A stretch of 64,000 nucleotides of DNA from RCIO01 sp965232405 (GTDB lineage Bacteria; Pseudomonadota; Alphaproteobacteria; Rhizobiales; Rhizobiaceae): contig OZ246966.1 in assembly GCA_965232405.1 (NCBI GenBank), positions 2,666,001-2,730,000 of the forward strand. The letters are read 5' to 3'. Under the pieces are notes generated by a model that worked only from the letters and a program-made list of their open reading frames with translations, had not been told where the DNA came from and searched no databases. This document shows positions 53,139 through 61,019 of this stretch, piece by piece (within the stretch, counting starts at the first letter, position 1; each line of letters begins with the position of its first letter). Both the position numbers and the translations under genes were made by a program.

Positions 53139-54086
53139 TTACATTCCGAGGCTCGACTTGACGGCAGCCATCGCATCGCCGCCATCGAAGGTGGTCACGC
53201 CGTCGAGCCAGGGGTCGACTGCGTCTGCATTTGCCTTCAGCCATGCGGTGGCGGCTGCTTCCGGGTCTTCGCCATCATTGAGGATGGCGCCCATGATCTC
53301 GTTTTCCATCTTCAGCGAGAACACCATGTTGGTGAACAGCTTGCCGAGGTTCGGGCACTCGTCGGCAAAGCCGGCGCGTACATTGGTGTGCACCGTCGCG
53401 CCGCCGTAGTTGGGGCCGAAAATGTCATCACCGCCGTCGAGATAGGCCATCTCGATATTGGCGTTCATCGGGTGCGGCTCCCAGCCCAGAAACACGACGT
53501 GCTCCTGAGAATTCGCTGCGCGCGTGACCTGGGAGAGCATGCCAGCTTCCGAGCTTTCGACAACCTCGAAACCGCTGAGGCCAAACGTGTCGGCCTCGAT
53601 CATGTCGAGGATCAGCCGGTTGCCGTCATTGCCCGGCTCGATGCCGTAGATCTTGCCGTCGAGTTCGTCCCGGAACTTGGCGATATCGGCAAAGGTCTTG
53701 AGCCCGGCGTCAAACGTGTATTGCGGAACGGCCAGCGTGTACTTCGCGCCTTCGAGATTGGTGACCAGCGTCTCCACCGAGCCGTCCTCACGATAAGGCG
53801 CAATGTCGGCTTCCATGGTCGGCATCCAGTTGCCGAGGAAGACGTCGATGTCGTTGTTCTTCAGCGACGCATAGGTGACGGGCACGGAAAGAACCTGTGT
53901 CTCGGGCTCGTAACCCAGAGCTTCGAGAACGACCGAAGCCGTTGCAGTGGTTGCTGTGATGTCCGTCCAGCCAACGTCGGAGAAGGTGACCGTCTTGCAG
54001 CTTTCAGGGTCGGCGGCGAGCGCAGCTCCGCTGGATAGCGCGGTCGCAAGACCGAGGGCGAGGGTGAGCTTAGAGATGTGTGTCAT
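53139..54086 (-). CDS. choX: Choline-binding periplasmic protein ChoX
   Basis: ChoX is the high-affinity choline receptor of the ChoXWV importer. I start at ATG 54086 (315 residues) because it gives the signal peptide MTHISKLTLALGLATALSSG, cleaved after AALA; an in-frame Met about 100 bp upstream lacks signal features. The mature protein matches S. meliloti ChoX in FSDVGWTDITATTA, VFLGNWMPTMEADI, KIYGIEPGNDGNRLILDM and FLGWEPHPMNANIEMAYLDG. The Trp and Tyr residues in these motifs supply the aromatic box for the quaternary amine. It is the first gene of choXWV. Confidence 0.95.
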   Translation of the reverse strand: MTHISKLTLALGLATALSSGAALAADPESCKTVTFSDVGWTDITATTATASVVLEALGYEPETQVLSVPVTYASLKNNDIDVFLGNWMPTMEADIAPYREDGSVETLVTNLEGAKYTLAVPQYTFDAGLKTFADIAKFRDELDGKIYGIEPGNDGNRLILDMIEADTFGLSGFEVVESSEAGMLSQVTRAANSQEHVVFLGWEPHPMNANIEMAYLDGGDDIFGPNYGGATVHTNVRAGFADECPNLGKLFTNMVFSLKMENEIMGAILNDGEDPEAAATAWLKANADAVDPWLDGVTTFDGGDAMAAVKSSLGM

Positions 54087-54274
54087 TCTTCTTGTCTCCC
54101 GTTGAAATCTGCTTGCTTGTCGAGGCTCGCGGCCGCTCGGGCCGGGTGTGTTCGTGAACCAAGCACCATAGCCGGCTCGTTTCAAGCGCCAAGCAAGCGC
54201 ATCGGGCGAAGGTTTTTCGTGGAAGGCGGCAATGGCCCCCTCCCATCCGCCGTCAAACTGCGCTCAATAGGCTC

Positions 54275-54886
54275 ATGGCCAAGCTCTATTTTCACTATTC
54301 GACCATGAATGCAGGCAAGTCGACCGCGTTGTTGCAGGCCTCATACAACTATCGCGAACGCGGTATGACGACGATGCTGTTCATTGCAGCACTAGACGAC
54401 AGGGCTGGGCGGGGGCGTATCGGCTCGCGCATCGGTCTCTCGGCTGAAGCCGACATTTTCGGCCCGGACGACGATCTATACACACAGGTCGCGGAGCGGC
54501 ATGCATCGGCGCCGGTCCATTGCGTGTTTGTCGACGAGGCGCAATTCCTCAGCGAGGAACAGGTCTGGCAGCTTGCCCGGCTTGCCGACCGGCAGGGCGT
54601 GCCCGTGATGTGCTACGGCTTGCGGGTCGATTTCCAGGGCCAGCTGTTTCCCGGATCGAAGGCACTTCTGGCATTGGCCGACGATCTGCGCGAGATCCGC
54701 ACCATCTGCCGCTGCGGCCGCAAGGCGACGATGGTCGTGCGTCTCGGGCCCGACGGGAAGGTGCTGCGGCAGGGTGCGCAAATCGAAATCGGCGACGACA
54801 AATATGTCTCGCTGTGCCGGCGGCACTGGGAAGAAGAAATGGGTTTCTGGCCTGCCGAAGACATGGTCGGCTTTTCCGCCAGTTAA
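54275..54886 (+). CDS. tdk: Thymidine kinase
   Basis: This is a type II thymidine kinase (203 residues) for thymidine salvage. Walker A is STMNAGKSTALLQ (about 9-21), the DEAQFL motif is at about 88-93 (VFVDEAQFL), and the lasso/zinc region has CRCGRKAT and CRRHWEE. Length and motifs match E. coli Tdk. Divergent from choX with a 188-bp spacer. Confidence 0.96.
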   Translation: MAKLYFHYSTMNAGKSTALLQASYNYRERGMTTMLFIAALDDRAGRGRIGSRIGLSAEADIFGPDDDLYTQVAERHASAPVHCVFVDEAQFLSEEQVWQLARLADRQGVPVMCYGLRVDFQGQLFPGSKALLALADDLREIRTICRCGRKATMVVRLGPDGKVLRQGAQIEIGDDKYVSLCRRHWEEEMGFWPAEDMVGFSAS

Positions 54887-54918
54887 TCGCGTAGCGTAGA
54901 GCATCCGTCAATGTTTGG

Positions 54919-56091
54919 ATGCGCATGCGCCGCTATGGAGCGCCCGTCATGAAGTCACTTTCAATCCCGCGCCGGAAACGATTGTCCGGCAACTCGCTGC
55001 GGCGGATACTGGCTGCACTATTCATTGGCGTCATTGCCGTTTCGGCTCATGTTACGCCCACTCTGGCGCAAGAGACGGCGGAGACCCCGCCCGCTGTTCG
55101 CGTCGGCGTCTATGTCAGCCCGCCATTCGTGATGGAAAATGCTGATGGCGGATATTCAGGTATGGCGATCGAGCTTTGGGAGGCAATCGCCGGTCCGCTC
55201 GATCTGCAGTTTGAGTATCAGGCTCTGCCGACATTCAAGGCACTGGTCGATGCGACGGCCGCCAACGAGGTCGATGTCGCCGTCACCAATCTCACGATAA
55301 CGCGAGGCCGTGCGCTGCAGGTCGATTTCACCCAACCCTGGTTCGATGCCGGGCTGCGCATCATGGTCGATGAAAGCAGGCGGACCAGCTTTGCGGAGGT
55401 CGTGGAGGGGCTGGCGGAATCGGGCCATTTGCGGGCCTATGCATGGCTTGCAGCGGTTATTGTCGGCGCCACCCTTTTGCTTACGCTGTTCGACCGCCGG
55501 TTCGACAAGGAGTTTCCGCGGCGATGGCCGGAAGGTCTGGCAGAGAGCTTCTATTCCGTCATGTCCATCGCTACTTCGGGGCGCTCGCCTGCGCGCAAGA
55601 ACCTGTTCGGCTGGGCCGGCCGGATCTGGCAGGGGCTGTGGCTCGTCTGCGGCGTTGCCGTGCTTGCCTATGTCACATCAACGGTGACGAGTGTCATGAC
55701 CACGCTCGCCATCACCAGTGAGATCAATTCGGTTGCCGACCTGCCCGGAAACGAAGTCGGCGTTTTGTCGGGCAGCCTCGCGGAAGACTTCGTCAGGGAT
55801 GAAGGCCTGGAGCGGCGGTCCTACCGGTCGCTTGAGGCGATGGTTCGCGGGCTGTTGCGAGGCGAGGTGGATGCGATCGTGGGGGATGCTCCGGTGCTTG
55901 AATATTATGAGCACACCCACCCGCAGGAAGACCTCCGGGTTGTGGGGGCTATTTTCGAGCCAGACAAATACGGCTTTGCGTTCACGCTGGACTCGCCGCT
56001 GGAGCGCGATGTCACGCTCGAACTGCTGCGTGCGCACGAGACGGACGTCGTCCAGCAACTGGACGAGAAATATTTCGGCGAGGAAGAGTGA
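54919..56091 (+). CDS. Prokaryotic ionotropic-receptor-like protein (binding domain split by a pore module)
   Basis: The 390-residue protein has a signal/anchor (about 27-50, ending PTLAQ) and lobe S1 of a type 3 amino-acid-binding domain (about 60-150: VGVYVSPPFVMENADGGYSG, TNLTITRGRALQVDFTQPWF with the ligand-type Arg). M1 follows (about 173-191), a re-entrant P-loop (about 207-224, SFYSVMSIATSGRSPARK), M2 (about 235-262), and lobe S2 (about 270-385, with VDAIVGDAPVLEYYEHTH supplying Asp). This is the GluR0-type order S1-M1-P-M2-S2 of bacterial glutamate-receptor channels. The K+-filter TVGYGD of GluR0 is replaced by IATSG, so selectivity is probably different. A later Met (54949) is an alternative start. 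The ligand is probably an amino acid; channel activity is inferred. Confidence 0.85.
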   Translation: MRMRRYGAPVMKSLSIPRRKRLSGNSLRRILAALFIGVIAVSAHVTPTLAQETAETPPAVRVGVYVSPPFVMENADGGYSGMAIELWEAIAGPLDLQFEYQALPTFKALVDATAANEVDVAVTNLTITRGRALQVDFTQPWFDAGLRIMVDESRRTSFAEVVEGLAESGHLRAYAWLAAVIVGATLLLTLFDRRFDKEFPRRWPEGLAESFYSVMSIATSGRSPARKNLFGWAGRIWQGLWLVCGVAVLAYVTSTVTSVMTTLAITSEINSVADLPGNEVGVLSGSLAEDFVRDEGLERRSYRSLEAMVRGLLRGEVDAIVGDAPVLEYYEHTHPQEDLRVVGAIFEPDKYGFAFTLDSPLERDVTLELLRAHETDVVQQLDEKYFGEEE

Positions 56092-56203
56092 CGGTTTGGC
56101 TGCGGGCCAGCCGTCTTCCATCGGGACAAGCCGTCAGTCTTTCAATCGCAATGGGCGCTGCATATATTGCCGAAAACCGTTAGGGGCGCGAGGAACATAA
56201 TCC

Positions 56204-57292
56204 ATGGCCACACTGCAGAATTTTGATGCCGAAATTGCCAGGACCAAGCAGGTGGTCGAGGACATGCGCTCCAAGATCGAGCAATCGGGCGTCGTGCTGG
56301 ACAAGATCGCCGAGGCCGACACGACGATCGGCGCCGCCGATTTCGACATCGAGAATGCGCGCATCAATGATGTGCTGAAGCAGCAGAAGGTCATGGAAGG
56401 CAACATTGCCGACCTGATCATCGGGCTTGAGGACGCGACCAACGTTTTCGGGGCCGAGTTCGAAAGCATGAAAAGCTATACGGGCTGGGAAAACTTCATC
56501 GGCCTGTTTTCCGCCCAGCGCAAGCAGCGCATGCGCACCGAGCGCGTGCGCAACATGTCGCTTGCCGGCAACCTGCAGGAACTGCTGGCCAAGTCCGACA
56601 CGATCGTCGGCATCCTGAAGGACCAGAAAAATATCCTCGACCAGCGCTACAAGACGTCCGAGGCGAGCCTTGCTCAGGTGATCGAGCGCCGCAAGCAGGC
56701 GATGAGCAATCTGGAGACGACGCAAAAGCGCATCGAGGAACTCAACCCGATGCTGCTCGACCTCGAAAACAGAATCGCGGCTTCGACCAGCCAGAAGGAA
56801 CGCACCGAGCTTGAGGGCGAGCGTTCCAAGCTGGCCACCGAGTATAACGAACAGCAGGCGAAGGAGCAGGAGCTTCTGGCCGAAAGCCAGACGCTGGAGC
56901 GCTACACCTCGATGTTCCAGACATTCGTGGATTCGCTCAACAACCAGATCGCGGCGCAGAACACGCTGATCAACAAACTGACCATCGACACCGAGCAGCG
57001 CATCGTTCTCTACAAGGCGCTGGAGGATTCGCTGAAGACCGCCGCCCAGCAGGACGTTGCGCACAAGATCAACACGCTCGGCAGCCAGGTCGACACCACT
57101 GCGGAACAGACGATGGCCGGCATCGGAGCCGCGGCGCAGAAACACATCGGCGATCTTCTGGAAATGCATGAAAAGAACATGGTGGCGACCGCCGATATCC
57201 AGCGACGCAAGAAGCTCGCAGACGAAGCATTCTCCCGGCGCTTCGAAGAGGTCATGCGCAAGCACAACGCGGCGGACTACGTAAGGCCCTGA
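56204..57292 (+). CDS. Coiled-coil protein, first gene of an uncharacterised AAA+ operon
   Basis: This 362-residue soluble protein is almost all alpha-helix, with long coiled coils (about 1-80, 125-260) and conserved patches YTGWENFIGLFSAQRKQRMR (about 92-111) and TFVDSLNNQIAAQNTLINKL. It ends VMRKHNAADYVRP. No signal peptide or transmembrane segment is visible. The overall helical plan and the late NTLINKLTIDTEQR region faintly recall TelA-type toxic-anion-resistance proteins, but I do not claim homology. It is followed at 22 bp by the next operon gene. The function is unknown. Confidence 0.8.
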   Translation: MATLQNFDAEIARTKQVVEDMRSKIEQSGVVLDKIAEADTTIGAADFDIENARINDVLKQQKVMEGNIADLIIGLEDATNVFGAEFESMKSYTGWENFIGLFSAQRKQRMRTERVRNMSLAGNLQELLAKSDTIVGILKDQKNILDQRYKTSEASLAQVIERRKQAMSNLETTQKRIEELNPMLLDLENRIAASTSQKERTELEGERSKLATEYNEQQAKEQELLAESQTLERYTSMFQTFVDSLNNQIAAQNTLINKLTIDTEQRIVLYKALEDSLKTAAQQDVAHKINTLGSQVDTTAEQTMAGIGAAAQKHIGDLLEMHEKNMVATADIQRRKKLADEAFSRRFEEVMRKHNAADYVRP

Positions 57293-57314
57293 CCGGGCTG
57301 CGGAGCTTTTCCCG

Positions 57315-58460
57315 ATGAACGCCGCGAATGATGCCGCGCGACGCTATTTCGATGCCATTTCAGCCGCTCTCACCGGGCTGAACATCTTTCTGCGCGACGA
57401 CCGTTCGCCGCTCTACCGGCACGAAACCGTCGCCACCATCGTCAGCGAATATCTGGAGCGGCTGGAGCGCTCATTCTCGTGCTGGGAAAACCGGCTGGCC
57501 TTCGTCAATGCGTTTCGCATCAGCCGGGCCGATAGCGGCTATCCGGTTTTCCAGAACGTGCTTGAACTGGAAAACGACCGCAAGACGGCTGAGGAGCGGC
57601 TTTCCGCCATTCCTCAGCCGGACCAGATCCGCGCAGAGATGGCCGACTTCATTCTGCGCCACAAGGCGTATCCGGAGGCGCTGCAGCGCTCGATGGCGGA
57701 GCGGCTTTACCTCGAAGACGTGCGAAACCATCAGGTCTTTTCGCCGCTGGTTTTGCCGCGCACGGTGAAGGTCTCGGTCAATCCGAAGACCATGCGCCCC
57801 TACTACCTCGTTCATTGGGGCGTGTTCGACGGCGCTGCCAACCTGCCGCTGATCTACATGGCGACAGTGGAAGATTCCTCCAGCGGGCTGATGAGTGCGC
57901 TGGTGACCGAGGACGGCAAACTCAACGAGCATCTGGACGTGCCGCTACCGGTCGAAGGATTGCTCAACCCCGAACTCGCCCACCGCTTCGACGATTTTGC
58001 GGAGAAGAACTCCGCCTACTCGCTGTCGCCAGCCACCATTGCCGGCAATCTCGACAAGGATTTCGATCAACTGCACCCCAAGCAGCTGCGCCGCGTGGTG
58101 CTGGGGCCGTTTTATTCAGCGGGCATCACCGAGCACAATTCCACCGTCACCGATGTGCTGGCCAAGGTGCGGCGCAAGGAAAACGCCTGGCTGCTTACCT
58201 GGACCGTGCAGGAGGTGTTCTCCAAGAGCGAACGCCCGGAACGCAAGGGCCTGTGGTCGAGCCAGCCGGCGCGTGAGGAGTTCTACATCAACACGGATGA
58301 TCTGGAGGCGGCTCGCCAGGGTGTTTCCAGCTACGAAAAACACGCGCTGATCCCGCACGAGGCCTATCAGCTTCTTTATGCGGCGAAGGAAGCGCGCAAG
58401 ATCTTCGAGGGTTACTCGGTGCATATCGTGTCAAACGGCAAGGTGATCACCGATGTCTGA
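57315..58460 (+). CDS. Unknown protein, second gene of the AAA+ operon
   Basis: The 381-residue cytoplasmic protein has an N-terminal helical part (about 1-130, with RYFDAISAALTGLNIFLRDD and LVLPRTVKVSVNP following) and an alpha/beta C-terminal part. No transmembrane helix, signal or known catalytic motif is seen. Distinctive segments are LRRVVLGPFYSAGITEHNST and AWLLTWTVQEVFSKSERPER. It starts 22 bp after the coiled-coil gene and ends 26 bp before the AAA+ gene, so the three are probably one transcript. The function is unknown. Confidence 0.8.
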   Translation: MNAANDAARRYFDAISAALTGLNIFLRDDRSPLYRHETVATIVSEYLERLERSFSCWENRLAFVNAFRISRADSGYPVFQNVLELENDRKTAEERLSAIPQPDQIRAEMADFILRHKAYPEALQRSMAERLYLEDVRNHQVFSPLVLPRTVKVSVNPKTMRPYYLVHWGVFDGAANLPLIYMATVEDSSSGLMSALVTEDGKLNEHLDVPLPVEGLLNPELAHRFDDFAEKNSAYSLSPATIAGNLDKDFDQLHPKQLRRVVLGPFYSAGITEHNSTVTDVLAKVRRKENAWLLTWTVQEVFSKSERPERKGLWSSQPAREEFYINTDDLEAARQGVSSYEKHALIPHEAYQLLYAAKEARKIFEGYSVHIVSNGKVITDV

Positions 58461-58486
58461 CGCGACACCAAGCTTGTGAGGGCAGG

Positions 58487-60397
58487 ATGGACACAGGTCT
58501 GACCACGATCGGCGAGGAAGACGTCGAGAAACATCTGCCCGTTGCGCAAAGCATGGTGACGCGCACGATCGTCATGGAAGACGGCAGCGGGCGCTCACAG
58601 ACCGCGCTTGCCGGCACCGGCCGGCGTTTCGTTTCGCCGGTCTCGTCCGGTTCCGTGCGCAAAACCCGCGAGGTCGAACTCACCAAGACCATCCAGTCGG
58701 TCAGGCCCGGCGACCAGTTGCTCTCCATCGGCCAGCACACGGTGCTCTACCGGGCGCGGCGCGGCATACAGGTGGCGCTGGCGGTCGGTGACAATTTCGC
58801 CAAGGCAACAGATCTGGAAAGCCTGCAGGCAAGGAATACGCGCGCGCCGCTCGAAGGCGAGGACGCGTCGGTCTACAAGAAGCTGCTGGCGGCCTCGGCC
58901 TATGTCGCGGCCTTTTCCTTCGCCTCCTATCTGCTGCAGCTCGTCGAAAGCGACGGCGAGGCGCCCAACGACGTTGAAGAACCGGATTTCGTTTTCGACA
59001 CGCAGCAGGATGCGCTGAAGGCGATGGTGGCCGGGCTGGACACCACGCTTGCCGGTGCGAAGGACGAACAGGATCTCGCAGCACGCACCCGCGCCTTCGC
59101 TACCGATGCAATCGAGGGGCTGTTGCAGCGTCGCGGCCGTTTCGACGGGCTTGGTGCATTCGAAAACGCGCATATGCGGCTCGATTCCGACGATTTCACC
59201 ATCGACGGTTTCGATGTTGCGCCGGGCCGCAAGGTCAAGCCGCTGACGATGGACTTCAAGAAACCGGAAGAGGTCGTCGGCAACCACATCGCCAAATACC
59301 AGTCGATCAAGCTGGCCAAGATGCTGATGGCCTATGATTTCGACCGGCAGATGAACCCGTTCGTGGAGTTGGGCGGGTTTCTGTTCACTTTCATCGGCGA
59401 TGGCGCGCCGGGCACCGGCAAGACCACGCTGATCCGCATGATCGCGGGGCTGGTGCATGAATACTGTCAGGTCGCCGGCTATCCGTTCCACTACGAGAAT
59501 TTTGGCGTCGACCAGATATCGTCCTACCAGGGTAAGTCGGGCCAGAGCTGCCGGCAGTTCATCGACAATGTTCTGAGCCCGCGCTCGATCGGTTTCGGTA
59601 CGATCGACGATATCGACCAGGTGGCGGCGCGTCGTTCAGACGATCGCGCCTCGGCCGGCCAGCACGAAATTACCGGCGTTCTGATGTCGGCGTTTTCAGG
59701 CGCCATGACGGTGGTGCGCGGCAATTGTTCGTTCGGCATGTTCTCCAACTATCCGGAGAATGTCGACGATGCGCTGAGGCAGCGGGCAGGGGCACGATGG
59801 CTGGTCGACGGGCCGCAGACGCGCGACGACTATATCGACATCTTCGCTCTGCTCGCCGGCAAGAACCACAAGATCCCGCTCGGCAAGCACGAACTCTATG
59901 CCGCGCAGGAAATTCAGCGCGCGGTCGACACCGCCTATGAAAGCCACTCCAAACCGCAGGAGGACGGGCTGCTGCGTATTCACGAGCGTTTCGTGAAGGA
60001 GATCGGCAATCCCAAGACGCTGGCCGATATCGGCACCTATCTGCACATGATCAAGGAGGCGGAGCCGCGCTTCACCGGCCGTGCGATCAAGAACGTCACG
60101 GACGCGATCAAGATGCGGGCAATGGATATCGAGCTTCCGGACGAGTGGTTCGAGGCGCCCGAAGCCTTCATGCACAAATCCTATGACGACAAGAAAGCGA
60201 TGATCGAGGAACTGCGCGGACCGTTCGACATGGACATGGTCATGCAGGAAGTGAACCGCTACGCGGACTCCGAGTTCCGCTATTCCGACAAGGCCGACGA
60301 TGCGGCGGTAGAGCGCATCATCCGCGACCAGCGCGTGCGAGAGCGCGCTGTGCGTGAGATCGAGGACATGAAGTCGAAGGGGCACTGGAATGGTTAG
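58487..60397 (+). CDS. AAA+ ATPase of the uncharacterised operon
   Basis: The 636-residue protein has an N-terminal non-ATPase region (about 1-260) and an AAA+ module (about 265-480). It has Walker A at 304-314 (GDGAPGTGKTT), Walker B at 368-377 (IGFGTIDDID), sensor-1-like Asn421 in FSNYPENVDDALRQRAGAR, and a probable Arg finger at R431 or R433. A helical C-terminal region (about 490-636) follows. The N-terminal part includes a hydrophobic stretch AASAYVAAFSFASYLLQLV (about 135-153). The fold resembles remodelling ATPases that act on protein complexes. It is probably the motor of the cluster; the substrate is unknown. The DUF559 element begins 60 bp after its stop. Confidence 0.9.
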   Translation: MDTGLTTIGEEDVEKHLPVAQSMVTRTIVMEDGSGRSQTALAGTGRRFVSPVSSGSVRKTREVELTKTIQSVRPGDQLLSIGQHTVLYRARRGIQVALAVGDNFAKATDLESLQARNTRAPLEGEDASVYKKLLAASAYVAAFSFASYLLQLVESDGEAPNDVEEPDFVFDTQQDALKAMVAGLDTTLAGAKDEQDLAARTRAFATDAIEGLLQRRGRFDGLGAFENAHMRLDSDDFTIDGFDVAPGRKVKPLTMDFKKPEEVVGNHIAKYQSIKLAKMLMAYDFDRQMNPFVELGGFLFTFIGDGAPGTGKTTLIRMIAGLVHEYCQVAGYPFHYENFGVDQISSYQGKSGQSCRQFIDNVLSPRSIGFGTIDDIDQVAARRSDDRASAGQHEITGVLMSAFSGAMTVVRGNCSFGMFSNYPENVDDALRQRAGARWLVDGPQTRDDYIDIFALLAGKNHKIPLGKHELYAAQEIQRAVDTAYESHSKPQEDGLLRIHERFVKEIGNPKTLADIGTYLHMIKEAEPRFTGRAIKNVTDAIKMRAMDIELPDEWFEAPEAFMHKSYDDKKAMIEELRGPFDMDMVMQEVNRYADSEFRYSDKADDAAVERIIRDQRVRERAVREIEDMKSKGHWNG

Positions 60398-60457
60398 AGA
60401 AGCTCCAGACCGAGCGACGATTGTGTCCGCAATGCCTCAGATCGCCGGGGTTGAAGT

Positions 60458-60500
60458 CCCCCTCTCCCCGCTCGCGGGGAGAGGGTAAGGGTGAGGGGCA
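60458..60500 (+). repeat. Left hairpin repeat of the DUF559 element
   Basis: This 43-bp repeat consists of CC, the palindrome arms 60460-60470 and 60475-60485 (CCCTCTCCCCG and complement) around CTCG, then the tail TAAGGGTGAGGGGCA (60486-60500). The tail points towards the DUF559 gene. It is identical to the right copy in inverse orientation, except for 3 extra loop bases there. Confidence 0.92.
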
Positions 60501-60919
60501 GCACAATGCGTGGTCCACAGACCGCTCGGACCAATCGCGCCCGGTCGCTGCGCAGAGCGGACAACGACGCCGAGAAGGCGTTGTGGTCCAGGTTGAAAGG
60601 GCGTCGGTTGTGTAGCGCCAAGTTTACGCGCCAGTTCCCGATCGGACCGTATTTTGCTGACTTTGCATGCCGGGAAAACCGGTTGGTTGTGGAACTTGAC
60701 GGGAGTCAACATGTCGACAGCGACTACGACAGCAAGCGGGATCAGTTCATGCTTGCCGAGGGGTGGTCGATTCTGCGGTTCTGGAACGTGGATGCATTGG
60801 CTGAACCCGATGCGGTCTTGAACACCATTCAAGCCGCGCTCGAACGACGCCTCGAACCGACCGTTTCAACCGACCTGCGGTTCGTACCGGCGTCCAACTA
60901 TGTTTCGGGGCAGGCCTGA
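60491..60919 (+). CDS. DUF559 endonuclease-like protein (Vsr/PD-(D/E)XK fold)
   Basis: 142 residues from GTG 60491 (inside the left repeat) or 137 from ATG 60506. An Arg-rich N-terminus (about 1-25) is followed by the DUF559 core: DNDAEKALWSRLKGRRL, FTRQFPIGPYFADFAC with Asp57, and RLVVELDGSQH with Glu68 and Asp70, a restriction-endonuclease-like active site. The segment GWSILRFWNVDAL follows, ending in a short tail. These are the residues expected in the family, so the nuclease looks intact. DUF559 relatives include Vsr mismatch endonucleases, but the substrate is unknown. The gene sits between hairpin repeats inside an operon. Confidence 0.9.
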   Translation: MRGSTMRGPQTARTNRARSLRRADNDAEKALWSRLKGRRLCSAKFTRQFPIGPYFADFACRENRLVVELDGSQHVDSDYDSKRDQFMLAEGWSILRFWNVDALAEPDAVLNTIQAALERRLEPTVSTDLRFVPASNYVSGQA

Positions 60920-60932
60920 TGTTCGAAGTTCT

Positions 60933-60978
60933 TGCCCCTCACCCTTACCCTCTCCCCGCGCAGAGCGGGGAGAGGGGG
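60933..60978 (-). repeat. Right hairpin repeat of the DUF559 element (inverted copy)
   Basis: Inverse copy of 60458-60500. The tail TGCCCCTCACCCTTA (60933-60947) comes first, then arms 60948-60959 and 60965-60976 around GCAGA, then GG. All 43 bases of the left copy are matched; only the loop is 3 bases longer. Confidence 0.92.
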
Positions 60979-61019
60979 CGTCATCGTGGCAGTCCCATCG
61001 TTAGCGAGAAGGGAGCAAA

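Larger units (their letters stand above)
60458..60978 (+). mobile_element. Candidate compact element: DUF559 gene bracketed by inverted hairpin repeats
   Basis: A 521-bp unit made of a left hairpin repeat, the DUF559 gene and an inverted right hairpin repeat. It interrupts an otherwise tightly spaced operon (gaps of 17-26 bp elsewhere). The gene almost fills the space between the repeats: a possible GTG start lies within the left repeat and the stop is 14 bp before the right one. No target-site duplication is visible outside the repeats. The layout resembles REP/RAYT or similar minimal elements, but with a nuclease of another fold. Mobility is inferred, not shown. Confidence 0.6.

Noticed and set aside
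56180..57265. 361-codon Leu-rich open frame opposite the coiled-coil gene
   Set aside because: The complement of Glu/Lys/Gln-rich helical codons naturally gives Leu/Phe/Val-rich frames; the plus-strand gene has proper spacing and operon context.
60394..60832. Minus-strand frames covering the DUF559 gene
   Set aside because: The plus strand encodes the intact DUF559 active-site motif; the opposite frames run through the hairpin repeats and have no motif.
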